A stretch of DNA of 33,006 bases from Anaerosphaera multitolerans (GTDB taxonomy: Bacteria; Bacillota; Clostridia; Tissierellales; Peptoniphilaceae), in the NCBI RefSeq assembly GCF_004006535.1, contig NZ_RLIH01000020.1, positions 1 to 33,006 on the forward strand, in the 5' to 3' direction. Position numbers and translations under genes: made by a program. Each line of letters starts with the position of its first letter. Within the stretch, counting starts at the first letter, position 1. Of the stretch, positions 22,618 to 30,797 are shown piece after piece. The notes beneath the pieces were generated by a model. It searched no databases and was not told the DNA's origin. It saw nothing but the letters and a program-made list of their open reading frames with translations.

Positions 22618-24726
22618 TCAATTACTGTAACCAATATTATCTAATAAGATTGAACTATTGGAACCCCCGTCAAAAATAAACTCCAAGTACTTTATTTCAT
22701 TTAAATTGAACTCCATATCTTTTATAAAGTCTTTTAAAGGAATTCTCACCGTTTCAAAGGAACCCTTATAGTCATAACTGTCATTAAATTTTTGAAGTTT
22801 GGAAAGCTCTACTTTAATTTGAGGACTTAACTTTATATACTCTGAAACATCAACTACTCCCCTATTCCCAAAACTGTCAGTAATGGCAACTTTAAATTTT
22901 AAATCCTCAAACCTCTCCTCTTTATCCATGGACATTAAATCAAATTGAAGATAATTTTTAGGTTCTACAAACTGATTAAAAACCAATTCATAGTTCCCCT
23001 TCCCATTAAAACTTAAGTGTAAAGCGGTATTTTCAATGTCAAATCCCCCTATTTCCACGCTTTCTTCTCTAATTCGCAAAAAGTTTTTAAATCTGGACTC
23101 TCCATATTTAAAAGTGGCCATATTATAATCCTCGTCAAAATTACAAATATCCACAAAACTGCTGTCAGAATATCTGGAATAATAAACTGTCTCCGGCAAT
23201 TTATAGTTACTTGGCTCTTTAAAAAGACCTCTATCTCTTTTTAAGCCATAGGTGTTTTCCAAAAAGTTATGAACATACTTACACAGCACTTCCTGTTGAA
23301 CCTCTCCCTCTAAAAGAGCACCCTTGTTTATAAAATATTCTCTAGGAGGATCTGAATCAGCATCTCCCCATATTTCATTAAACTGGCCATGGTTTGCATA
23401 CCCTAAATAAATTGCACTTTTAAAGTTATCACTTCCCTGAGAAAAGCTCGTATTATTATAAAGTTTCATCCCGTCAAACCCCGTTACATCTCCGTCATGA
23501 GTTCCGTGGATAGTTAAGAAATTTACATCCTTTAAAACTACATCCTTACCTGAGGGATTGTACTGGTCCACTGTGGGAGAAATTGCAACTATTCCCTTTA
23601 TATTGAAATTATAATTTAAGCTTTCTCCATTGTCTGGATTATATTTTAACTTATTGAAATTTTCAGCAATACATATCGCCTCTCCGCCTCGCGAGTGTCC
23701 GGCTAAGGCAATGTTCTTTTCATCTATTAATTCATAAATTTTCGATTCACTGTTTTTATTTTCACTTAAAATATACTTTATATTTTCCAAAAGCAAAATT
23801 GCCCTTGCATCATTTTCATTTCTCAACCCATACTTCATAAAGCCGTTTAACATATTCATATCTACCGTTACAGCAATAATGCCTCTTCTTGCAAGGTATC
23901 TGCCTAAGTAATTATAGCCTAAATAATTTTCTTCAGTTAATCTATGGTTGCCATGGACTATAAAAACCACAGGCGAATTTTTTTTATTTTCAGGATACCA
24001 GATTTTACCCTTTATTGGCACCTCACTTAAATCTCTTCCCAAGACAGTATCTCTTATTTTTTTGGTCCTGCCCCTATAGTTTACATACTTAGAAAGAGAT
24101 ATGGTATTTTCATTTTCAAGTCCATAATCTATATAGTTAGACGAATAAATTGCCTCGGTATCTAAATCCAAATCTCCCACTTGAGAATAATTCATTCCGC
24201 TTTTTTCTGAACTGCCGGGCGTAAACATAAAGAACAAAATCAGCGCCAGTGCCCCTCCGCTGGGAATTAAAAATATAATTGAAAATTTTTTCCCATTGTA
24301 AAAAAAGGATACCAGCGACTTGGTAAATATGAAAATCACCAAAGTAAGTCCAAGAGGAACCAGATAGTTTACCCAGTTTTCAAAATCCGCCTTCCTGCTT
24401 ACATCTCCAAATACTCTATAAAGCACAAAGTATAAAGTGGCAAATAAAACTATATTTAGAGAGTGGCTTCGTTTTAAAATAGTAACTGCTGCTTTTCCAA
24501 TATAGGTAAACAGGGTTAAAAATATGTATAAAATTCCTGCAAGACCTAGAAAGGCTACAAGCTTCGGAATTTGATAGTCGGCTATATAGTAGGAAAATGT
24601 AAGGCTTATAACCATTGAAATTATAAGTTTAATAAAGCTGTAGGCCCTTTTTGTATTTCCAAGAAACTTTAGCAAATTTAATTTGATTCTCGTACAAATT
24701 TTAATTATTATATTATCTATTTTCAT
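22618..24726 (-). CDS. Membrane-anchored alpha/beta hydrolase with C-terminal beta-sandwich domain
   Basis: This large protein is about 702 residues from ATG 24726, or 713 from GTG 24759 (numbers below use 713). About five membrane helices occupy residues 42-180. An alpha/beta hydrolase domain (about 245-500) follows, with oxyanion loop VFIVHGNHR, nucleophile Ser356 in GHSRGGEA, a candidate acid Asp422/424 in HGTHDGD and His457 in ANHGQF. The last 190 residues look like a carbohydrate-binding-type beta-sandwich ending in a LDNIGYS strand. The catalytic part probably faces outward. Start choice is unclear: GTG 24759 lies inside a terminator hairpin and ATG 24726 lacks a ribosome site. A lipase, esterase or cell-wall de-acylase are options; the substrate is unknown. 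Confidence 0.75.
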   Translation of the reverse strand: MKIDNIIIKICTRIKLNLLKFLGNTKRAYSFIKLIISMVISLTFSYYIADYQIPKLVAFLGLAGILYIFLTLFTYIGKAAVTILKRSHSLNIVLFATLYFVLYRVFGDVSRKADFENWVNYLVPLGLTLVIFIFTKSLVSFFYNGKKFSIIFLIPSGGALALILFFMFTPGSSEKSGMNYSQVGDLDLDTEAIYSSNYIDYGLENENTISLSKYVNYRGRTKKIRDTVLGRDLSEVPIKGKIWYPENKKNSPVVFIVHGNHRLTEENYLGYNYLGRYLARRGIIAVTVDMNMLNGFMKYGLRNENDARAILLLENIKYILSENKNSESKIYELIDEKNIALAGHSRGGEAICIAENFNKLKYNPDNGESLNYNFNIKGIVAISPTVDQYNPSGKDVVLKDVNFLTIHGTHDGDVTGFDGMKLYNNTSFSQGSDNFKSAIYLGYANHGQFNEIWGDADSDPPREYFINKGALLEGEVQQEVLCKYVHNFLENTYGLKRDRGLFKEPSNYKLPETVYYSRYSDSSFVDICNFDEDYNMATFKYGESRFKNFLRIREESVEIGGFDIENTALHLSFNGKGNYELVFNQFVEPKNYLQFDLMSMDKEERFEDLKFKVAITDSFGNRGVVDVSEYIKLSPQIKVELSKLQKFNDSYDYKGSFETVRIPLKDFIKDMEFNLNEIKYLEFIFDGGSNSSILLDNIGYSN

Positions 24727-24765
24727 AAAAAAATGAAATGTGAGATTAAAAAATCTCACCTTTCA
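24727..24765 (-). terminator. Terminator of the tmk-ricT operon, reaching into the hydrolase start
   Basis: The stem pairs 24734-24738 with 24761-24765 and 24740-24747 with 24752-24759, with one mismatch (24739/24760) and a 4-base loop. It is followed on the minus strand by seven T (24733-24727) and at once by an ATG. It starts five bases past the ricT stop. It should stop most transcripts before the hydrolase gene. Confidence 0.75.
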
Positions 24766-24769
24766 CTTG

Positions 24770-25663
24770 TCACTCCTTTTCAAGTTCCTCTAGCTCTTCA
24801 GCGTCTACTTCCTCTTCTTTTAGTTCGGATTTTTCGTTTTTAAAAGACCTATTGAATTTTCTTGTCCTTTTTATATCCTCTAGAGAATACAATTGATATT
24901 CAGATTCTTCATCCTTTGTAAATACAATTTTAACTAATTTCTGAATCGTATAAGTTGCTACAACAGTTCCTCTGCCAATATCCGTTTCAACTATTTCCCC
25001 CACATTTGGCATCTTCCTTAATATTTCTTCATAGCCATCCTGCTCATATTTCAAACAACACATAAGCCTTCCGCAAACTCCGGAAATCTTAGTGGGATTT
25101 AAAGACAATCCCTGGTCCTTTGCCATCTTAATTGATACAGGACTAAATTCAGATAAAAAAGTACTGCAACAGCAAGCAAGTCCGCAACAGCCTAAAGCCC
25201 CTACAGTCTTTGCCTCATCTCTAACTCCTATCTGTCTTAATTCAATTCTAGTCTTAAAAATAGCAGCTAAGTCCTTTACCAGTTCCCTAAAGTCAATTCT
25301 CCCCTCAGCTGTGAAATAAAACAACAATTTGGAATTGTCAAAGGTATATTCCGCATTTATAAGTTTCATATCCAAATTGTGTCTTTGACATTGCTGCTCA
25401 CAAATTATTAAAGCTTCTTTAGCTCTATTTCTATTATCTATATTTTTACTTTCATCTTCTATATCGGCTATTCTAATAACCTGTTTTAATTCCGATTGAA
25501 TTTCCTCTTCTTCTATGGATTTTGTAATTACTACACTTCCATACTCCAATCCTCTTATGGTTTCTACAATTACGTCATCACCCTTGTCGGCACCTGTTGA
25601 ATTAGGATCAAAATAATAAATCTTTCCATTTCTTTTAAACCTAACTCCTACAACATCTATCAT
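24770..25663 (-). CDS. ricT: PSP1-domain protein RicT (YaaT)
   Basis: This 297-residue protein of the PSP1 family is equivalent to B. subtilis YaaT/RicT. The conserved Cys-rich centre is present: GALGCCGLACCCSTFL and, about 35 residues on, GVCGRLMCCLKYE. In B. subtilis RicT joins RicA and RicF in an Fe-S complex that supports RNase Y-dependent RNA maturation and, through it, sporulation and biofilm. That is family knowledge, not visible here. The ATG overlaps the holB stop (ATGA) and its AGGAGG lies in the holB end. The order tmk-darA-holB-ricT matches B. subtilis. The C-terminus ends in a Glu-rich acidic run. Confidence 0.93.
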   Translation of the reverse strand: MIDVVGVRFKRNGKIYYFDPNSTGADKGDDVIVETIRGLEYGSVVITKSIEEEEIQSELKQVIRIADIEDESKNIDNRNRAKEALIICEQQCQRHNLDMKLINAEYTFDNSKLLFYFTAEGRIDFRELVKDLAAIFKTRIELRQIGVRDEAKTVGALGCCGLACCCSTFLSEFSPVSIKMAKDQGLSLNPTKISGVCGRLMCCLKYEQDGYEEILRKMPNVGEIVETDIGRGTVVATYTIQKLVKIVFTKDEESEYQLYSLEDIKRTRKFNRSFKNEKSELKEEEVDAEELEELEKE

Positions 25664-26607
25664 CTAACTCCTCCTATATTTATGAGAAACTGCTCAATAG
25701 TAAGTTCAAAATTAGTGTTACTTTTAAGCAATTTTTGAGTATTAATTATTTCTTCAATTATATAAACAGCATCTTGAGCTGTAATGTTCTGTTTGTTTAA
25801 AAAATTCAACTTATCTATATTTACAATATATCTTTCATCTACACCTAAATCTAAAAATGAAATGTCTCTTAAAAATAAAATGAAAAAATTAAAAATTTCA
25901 TCTAACTGTTCTTTATTTTCATTAAAAAAGTAAAATGTCTTAAAGGGCAATTCCTTTACATTTAAAATCCTATCCAGTATCTCAATACTTCTATCTCTCA
26001 AAGCTAAAAATTCAGGGTTATAGGTGTATTTTAACGCCCTACTTACGGAGCCTGAAGACAACTTTGAAAAAAGTCGTGCATTTTTTTCATTTAAGTTTTC
26101 CTTATTTATTAAAAACTGCTCTATCTGTTCATTGGAAACTTCTTTAAACCTAATTATCCTAGCCCTTGAAACTATTGTGGGCAATATTCCCTTTAAATTA
26201 TTGGATATTAAAATGATTTTCAAATAATCCTGAGGTTCCTCCAAAGTTTTTAAAAGAGCATTCTGACCACTTGTAGTTACATCTTCAAATCCGTCAATAA
26301 TAAACACCTTATTACTTGCCCTATATGGTTTTTTAGCTGCGTCATTTAAAAGATCTTCTATTTCAAGTTTTTTAATACTGTCCTTACTTCTCACAACCCT
26401 TAAATCGGGATGAGCAAAATCTTTTATTTCATCGCAGCTAATATCTTCATCATAGGATAATATTCTCTTGGCAAAGGCCTTGGCAGCAGTAAACTTACCC
26501 ACTCCTTCACTTCCCAAGAATAAGTACGCATGTGATAAATCTCTATTTATTAAGTTGTTATCAAGTTCCTTTAAAACCCTTTCGTTACCAATAAAATCAA
26601 TTAACAT
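25660..26607 (-). CDS. holB: DNA polymerase III delta' subunit
   Basis: This 315-residue clamp-loader subunit has an AAA+ N-terminal domain with a P-loop-like YLFLGSEGVGKFT, a NALLKTLEEP segment (box VII-type) and SRARIIRF (the SRC-like sensor region). The zinc module usual in delta' (one Cys then CxxCxxC) is reduced to a single Cys in DEDISCDEIKDF, so zinc binding is probably lost. The start shares one base with the stop of the upstream DarA-like gene. A helical C-terminal collar domain completes the protein. Gene order next to ricT supports the call. Confidence 0.9.
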   Translation of the reverse strand: MLIDFIGNERVLKELDNNLINRDLSHAYLFLGSEGVGKFTAAKAFAKRILSYDEDISCDEIKDFAHPDLRVVRSKDSIKKLEIEDLLNDAAKKPYRASNKVFIIDGFEDVTTSGQNALLKTLEEPQDYLKIILISNNLKGILPTIVSRARIIRFKEVSNEQIEQFLINKENLNEKNARLFSKLSSGSVSRALKYTYNPEFLALRDRSIEILDRILNVKELPFKTFYFFNENKEQLDEIFNFFILFLRDISFLDLGVDERYIVNIDKLNFLNKQNITAQDAVYIIEEIINTQKLLKSNTNFELTIEQFLINIGGVR

Positions 26608-26891
26608 TAAATTCTCATACTCTTTTCAACATTTATTACAAACACCGTTGCTCCGGAGATTTTAAACTTTCCACGCTCATCTTGAAGTTCTTCAGTCTTA
26701 GTTATTTCTCTAAAGATTCCGTCTATTTTATCAAGCTCACTTTCTTCGCACCCCAATAGAAGTGTAGTATTTCCACTTTTAAAAAATCCGCCTGAAGAGG
26801 AAAGTTTCGTAACATAGATTCCCTCATCTAAAAATCTATCCATTAAATCATCTATAAATTTATCTTGTACAATTGCTATTAACATTTTCAT
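26607..26891 (-). CDS. Shortened cyclic-di-AMP receptor-like (DarA/PstA) paralogue
   Basis: This 94-residue PII-like protein is clearly paralogous to the next gene upstream: both share MK-hydrophobic-I-IVQD, a (V)TK(L/M)SSSGGF(F/L)KSGNTTLL T-loop base and a final strand ending VxxVE/D. It is 14 residues shorter, because the B-loop segment that in the paralogue reads IIPTPICVKVGG is missing. The Asn24/Arg26 positions of the paralogue are Gly and Tyr here. In PstA structures these regions contact cyclic-di-AMP, so binding may be lost or changed. It stands where B. subtilis has yaaR. A partner subunit role is possible. Confidence 0.85.
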   Translation of the reverse strand: MKMLIAIVQDKFIDDLMDRFLDEGIYVTKLSSSGGFFKSGNTTLLLGCEESELDKIDGIFREITKTEELQDERGKFKISGATVFVINVEKSMRI

Positions 26892-26899
26892 ATTATCAC

Positions 26900-27226
26900 C
26901 TAGTACCTTTTAAAATCTTCAACATCTAAGACAAAAGCTATGGCTCCTCCCACCTTAACACAAATCGGAGTTGGAATTATAGCCTGTCCCGGAATATTCA
27001 TAGTTTGAACTATTTTAGTAACTTCTCTGGTCTTACAGTTGTTTTTTATAATTGAAAATAATCTATTTACATCTTCGTCATCTACACCACATAGAAGAGT
27101 AGTATTTCCGCTTTTTAAAAAACCGCCGCTACTGCTCATTTTAGTCACTCTGAAATTTTCCTTAGTCAGCTCCTCTATTAATGTCTCAGCATCTACATCT
27201 TGAACTATTGATATCACAAGTTTCAT
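26900..27226 (-). CDS. darA: Cyclic-di-AMP receptor DarA/PstA
   Basis: This 108-residue PII-like protein matches S. aureus PstA and B. subtilis DarA (YaaQ) over the full length. It carries NFRVTKM (Asn24, Arg26, Thr28), SSSGGFLKSGNTTLLCG (Phe36, Leu37, Asn41, Gly47), and a B-loop with IIPTPICVKVGGAIAFVLDV. These are positions known to line the cyclic-di-AMP pocket, so binding is likely. The downstream target of this receptor is not known in any species as far as I know. The ATG overlaps the tmk stop (ATGA), with GGAGG in the tmk end. It is read in one transcript with tmk, the paralogue, holB and ricT. Confidence 0.95.
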   Translation of the reverse strand: MKLVISIVQDVDAETLIEELTKENFRVTKMSSSGGFLKSGNTTLLCGVDDEDVNRLFSIIKNNCKTREVTKIVQTMNIPGQAIIPTPICVKVGGAIAFVLDVEDFKRY

Positions 27227-27840
27227 ATGCTTACCTCCAGTTTTGTTTTTAATATTTCCATACAGCTATTAAAAACCTCATCTATACTCTTAGTTGCATC
27301 GATTACATAAAATCTATCTCGCTTGGCCAAGAGGGAATAAGCCTCTCTAACTTTTCTATGAAAATCTTCACCGCTTACTTCCAGCCTGTCTCCTCCAAGT
27401 TCTATTTTCCTATTTTCCGAAGGATTTTCTCCCACATCAAATAAAAATACTATATCAGGTTGGAGACCACCTGTTGCAAATTCATTGATTGTTTCAATAT
27501 TTTCTTCGCCCAGTCCCCTGCCATAGCCCTGGTAAGCTATAGAGGAAAGAACAAATCTTTCACAAAGTACAGTAAGTCCTCTTTCCAATGAGGGAAGAAT
27601 TTTCTCTTCAACGTGTTGTGCCCTTGACGCTGCATACAACAACGCCTCTGTTCTATCTGTCATTTCACTGTTTTCAGTATCTAGAATAATATCTCTTATC
27701 CTTTCAGAAATTTTCGTTCCTCCAGGCTCTCTGGTTTTTATAATATCAATTTTATCTTTTAAACTTTCATAGACCATATTTGCAATAGTGCTTTTACCTG
27801 AGCCGTCCGGTCCTTCAAAAGTTACAAAAATCCCCCTCAT
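27223..27840 (-). CDS. tmk: Thymidylate kinase
   Basis: This 205-residue enzyme phosphorylates dTMP to dTDP. The P-loop is GPDGSGKST (residues 10-18). The TREPGGTKISERIRDI motif, CERFVLSSIAYQG (equivalent of the DRY/SSxAYQG segment, here with Glu-Arg) and FLFDV are all present, and length is standard. The ATG overlaps the end of the PLP decarboxylase gene by four bases. The order decarboxylase-tmk-darA-holB-ricT is the conserved Firmicute arrangement (yaaO-tmk-yaaQ-yaaR-holB-yaaT). Confidence 0.96.
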   Translation of the reverse strand: MRGIFVTFEGPDGSGKSTIANMVYESLKDKIDIIKTREPGGTKISERIRDIILDTENSEMTDRTEALLYAASRAQHVEEKILPSLERGLTVLCERFVLSSIAYQGYGRGLGEENIETINEFATGGLQPDIVFLFDVGENPSENRKIELGGDRLEVSGEDFHRKVREAYSLLAKRDRFYVIDATKSIDEVFNSCMEILKTKLEVSI

Positions 27841-29213
27841 ACAACTACCTCTAACTTATTATTTGAAATGCCTACAACCTCTATTCCGCTCTTTAAATAT
27901 TCCTCTATCTCTTTAACTATTTCCTTGGTTATTAATTCTCCAAAAGAAACTATGGGAATACCCGGAGGATATGCTGCCACAATTGAAGCTGAAACTTCTC
28001 CTTCGGCCTGATTTAAATCCACTTTTTTTCTCTCTTTATAAAAAGTTTCTCTGGGATTATAAATAATTTCAGGTCTTATTTGAGCTACTGTACTAACTTT
28101 TTTCCCTATCTTTCTCTCCTTGGCAATCTCAGCTAAAGCTTTTTCAAGAGCAATAAAGTCCTCTTCTTCATCTGCCACTGTGGAAAGAGCGAGGCCATAG
28201 TATAAATCACCCATTTCTAATCTTATATTATAACGTAAAAACATTTTTTCTACAATGTCAAAGCCCGTTAGACCATCGATTCGGAAGAGAATTTTACTCG
28301 GATCCATATAGGCAACTGTACTATCATTTAAATCCTCTTTTAAAAATTTTACTCTCCCCTTTAAATTCTTCTTTATACTTTCTATATACCCTTCATTTAT
28401 GTCCAACCTTTCAAAACCCTGCTCTTCCATAAATTTAACTGCATATTCGGAAGATTGAAGCATTAAATAAGATGGCGAAGTTGTTGAAAAAAGATTTATT
28501 CCATTCATCACTTTTCCATAACTTATCCGCCTAGTATTTATGTGTAGAAGTGATGTCTGTGTTAGACTTGGTGTGGTTTTATGTGTGGAGTGAACTATAA
28601 TATCTCCATTACAATTTATGGCGGAGTAATCTTTCCCCTTGGAAAAATTCAAATGAGTTCCATGTGCCTCATCTACTATTAAATATCCGTTATATCTATG
28701 TACTACTTCGGCAATCTCCCTTATCTTTAAACAAACTCCAAAATAATTGGGACTTACCACTACAACTACTTTAATATTCGGATTTTCCCTTAACTGTTTC
28801 TCCACTTCCTCAGGTTCAATCCCCGTAATTAAATTGTATTCTCTATTATAGTTTGCATATATGTACCTTGGCTTTAAGTCGTTTATTACCAAGGCATTAT
28901 ATACTGATTTATGACTGTTCCTTTGAATTAAAACTTCATCGCCCGGTTTTGTAACCAATGAAAGGGCAATATGTAAAGCTCCTGTTGAACCGTTTACAAT
29001 ATAATGAGAACTTTCAACTCCAAATAGTTTTGAAATTTCTCTTTGCGAATCTAAAATACAGCCCTGCGGATTTAATAAATTATCTGTTGTAAGGGTTTCC
29101 GTAACGTCATTTTTAAAATTAAAATCAAAAATATCTTTGCCCTTATGTCCCGGTGTGGAAAAGGAAATTTTATCCTTCATTTTCTCCACTTCATCATATA
29201 TATATCTATTCAT
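27837..29213 (-). CDS. Orn/Lys/Arg decarboxylase-family PLP enzyme (YaaO-like)
   Basis: This 458-residue fold-type-I PLP enzyme has the short form of the family found next to tmk. Typical motifs are STPGHKG near the N-terminus, GSTGALHIAL (cofactor phosphate), IVDEAHGTH with Asp181, and HSTHKTTPSLTQ with the Schiff-base Lys212. The C-terminal domain carries AYPPGIPIVSFGELIT. Substrate is not readable: arginine, lysine or ornithine decarboxylation to a polyamine are the family options. It starts with a GGAG ribosome site and an extended -10 promoter, and is the first gene of the tmk unit. Confidence 0.9.
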   Translation of the reverse strand: MNRYIYDEVEKMKDKISFSTPGHKGKDIFDFNFKNDVTETLTTDNLLNPQGCILDSQREISKLFGVESSHYIVNGSTGALHIALSLVTKPGDEVLIQRNSHKSVYNALVINDLKPRYIYANYNREYNLITGIEPEEVEKQLRENPNIKVVVVVSPNYFGVCLKIREIAEVVHRYNGYLIVDEAHGTHLNFSKGKDYSAINCNGDIIVHSTHKTTPSLTQTSLLHINTRRISYGKVMNGINLFSTTSPSYLMLQSSEYAVKFMEEQGFERLDINEGYIESIKKNLKGRVKFLKEDLNDSTVAYMDPSKILFRIDGLTGFDIVEKMFLRYNIRLEMGDLYYGLALSTVADEEEDFIALEKALAEIAKERKIGKKVSTVAQIRPEIIYNPRETFYKERKKVDLNQAEGEVSASIVAAYPPGIPIVSFGELITKEIVKEIEEYLKSGIEVVGISNNKLEVVV

Positions 29214-29231
29214 AACTACTCCTTTTAAAAT

Positions 29232-29240
29232 ATTATATCA
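29232..29240 (-). promoter_or_regulatory. Extended -10 promoter of the decarboxylase-tmk operon
   Basis: The minus strand reads TGATATAAT (29240-29232), 18 bases before the decarboxylase ATG. No clear -35 is seen. Confidence 0.5.
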
Positions 29241-29285
29241 TATGGTTTTTTAATTTATTTTTCTATTTTATAAAATTTCTATGGC

Positions 29286-29314
29286 TTGACTTCTTAAATT
29301 ATAATTGTTAATAT
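29286..29314 (+). promoter_or_regulatory. Promoter of the short structured RNA / MATE leader
   Basis: TTGACT (29286-29291) and TAATAT (29309-29314) are separated by 17 bases, with TG at 29306-29307 giving an extended -10. Transcription should begin near 29321, more than 110 bases before the MATE start. Confidence 0.6.
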
Positions 29315-29320
29315 CTATAT

Positions 29321-29388
29321 ATAAATTCCTGCCGAGGATTTTGATTGTGATATAGGCCTGTGTTCACAACACAGGTCTATTTTTTTTT
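29321..29388 (+). ncRNA. Candidate short structured RNA or attenuated leader upstream of the MATE gene
   Basis: Between a good promoter and a very strong terminator lies a predicted transcript of about 68 bases with no start codon plus ribosome site. It can form a small hairpin (TCCT/AGGA, 29327-29330 with 29335-29338, loop GCCG) and then the terminator hairpin. It could be an independent small RNA or a terminator-type leader controlling the exporter gene. I compared it by memory with preQ1, fluoride and guanidine motifs and found no match. Confidence 0.45.
29352..29388 (+). terminator. Strong intrinsic terminator before the MATE gene
   Basis: A 13-bp stem (29352-29364 with 29368-29380, one G-U pair) has a 3-base loop and nine T after it. 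It is oriented only to the plus strand and lies about 50 bases before the MATE start, so it must end the short RNA or be bypassed. Confidence 0.85.
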
Positions 29389-29435
29389 AGGTATTATTCT
29401 GATTTACAATTAAAAATATGCTATGGAGGGATATA

Positions 29436-30758
29436 ATGAAAAAAGAAATCAGAAAAAATATTTTGAAATATGCCATTCCGGGCATTTTAGGCCTTGTGGC
29501 CAATTCACTTTACATTGTAGTTGACGGAATATTTGTAGCTAAAATGTTGGGTCCAAAACCCCTTGCAGCAGTTACTACTGTTGTTCCGGTTGTGGAAATT
29601 TTAATTGCACTTAGTCTTATGATCTCCACAGGAGGTGGAATATATATTTCCATATTTCAAGGCAAGGGTGATTTAAAAAAATCCAGAGAGTATTTCAATC
29701 ATGCTTTGTTGTTCTCTTTAGTATCATCTGTTGTTATACTTGTGCTCTCTTTACTGTTTAGAGAAAAAATTGTAACTGTATTGGGAGCCACACCTGACAT
29801 TCATGCAGATGCAGTGGAATATTTCACATGGTTTATTTTATTCGTACCTATATTTATGCTTAACTACGCTTTGGGTACTTGGATTAGAAATGACGGAAAA
29901 CCTGCTCTTGCCATGGCTACTCAAATAGTTGGCGCTGTAGTAAATATAGTACTTGACTATGTATTTATGGGACCTTTAAAAATGGGTCTAGCGGGAGCCG
30001 CAATAGCTACAGGACTGGGTCCTGTTTCAGGAGTCCTGCTATTAGCACCCCACTTCCTACTTAAAAAGGGAGATTTATATTTAGAAAAGTTTAAACTTCA
30101 AATGAGTAAGATAAAAGAGATTTTAATAGGAGGACTACCTTCTTTCTCCCTTGAGTTCTCTTTGGGACTAATGACCTTTTTCTGTAATATCTTTATTTCA
30201 AGAAAAATAGGTGTTGACGGTCTTACTTCCTTTGGCGTTGTGGGATATATAAATTTAATATTCCTATCTGTATTCCTGGGAATGGGACAGGGTACACAAC
30301 CACTTGTAAGTAGGTTTTACGGTCAACAGGACTTTGAAGATATTAGAAACGTCTATTACTTTTCCCTTAAGATCAGTGTGGCACTTGGAGTCTTTTGTTA
30401 TGTATTCCTATTAGTGGCGGCTAGACCACTTACTTCAATATTTATTGACAGTAATAATATAGAGCTTACCAATGCAACAGTTACAGCTATTAAATTGTTC
30501 TTTGTAACTTTCCCTTGCACAGGCATAAATGTCATAACTGCAAATCTGCTGGCTGCAAAACATTCTGTAACTTCTTCTATATTAATTTCGCTACTACGCT
30601 CCTGTATCTTCTTAGTACCGACTTTACTAGTACTAAATATATTTAGCAACAGTCTTTTGATTTGGTTAGCTGTTCCTATAACAGAAGCTATCTCAGTTAT
30701 TGCGACATTTATACTTTGGAAACGAGATTCTTACAATATGACCAATGCCTATTTGTAG
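29436..30758 (+). CDS. MATE-family multidrug/metabolite exporter
   Basis: This is a 440-residue, 12-helix membrane protein of the MATE family (NorM/MepA type), exporting cationic drugs or metabolites against Na+ or H+. The first helix region (YAIPGILGLVANSLYIVVDG) and IFVAKMLGPKPLAAVTTVVP are the typical N-lobe opening. The second lobe repeats it (FSLEFSLGLMTFFCNIFISR, then GMGQGTQPLVSRFYGQ). An in-frame ATG at 29418 is rejected because codons TGG AGG GAT downstream of it form the ribosome site; ATG 29436 follows GGAGGG by five bases. A terminator-ended RNA lies just upstream and may control it. The cytidylate-kinase-like gene follows by 39 bases. Substrate unknown. Confidence 0.92.
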   Translation: MKKEIRKNILKYAIPGILGLVANSLYIVVDGIFVAKMLGPKPLAAVTTVVPVVEILIALSLMISTGGGIYISIFQGKGDLKKSREYFNHALLFSLVSSVVILVLSLLFREKIVTVLGATPDIHADAVEYFTWFILFVPIFMLNYALGTWIRNDGKPALAMATQIVGAVVNIVLDYVFMGPLKMGLAGAAIATGLGPVSGVLLLAPHFLLKKGDLYLEKFKLQMSKIKEILIGGLPSFSLEFSLGLMTFFCNIFISRKIGVDGLTSFGVVGYINLIFLSVFLGMGQGTQPLVSRFYGQQDFEDIRNVYYFSLKISVALGVFCYVFLLVAARPLTSIFIDSNNIELTNATVTAIKLFFVTFPCTGINVITANLLAAKHSVTSSILISLLRSCIFLVPTLLVLNIFSNSLLIWLAVPITEAISVIATFILWKRDSYNMTNAYL

Positions 30759-30764
30759 TATAAT
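30759..30764 (+). promoter_or_regulatory. Possible -10 box of the cytidylate-kinase-like gene
   Basis: A consensus TATAAT directly follows the MATE stop codon and lies 33 bases before the next start. No good -35 is seen at 17 bases, so the gene may also rely on read-through from the MATE gene. Confidence 0.35.
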
Positions 30765-30797
30765 AGTATTAAACCTTTGTTAATGGGAGGTAATAAA

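Noticed and set aside
29315-29388. preQ1-I, fluoride, guanidine or yybP-type riboswitch before the MATE gene.
   Set aside because: None of the conserved core sequences I remember for these classes is present, so only an unassigned structured RNA is reported.
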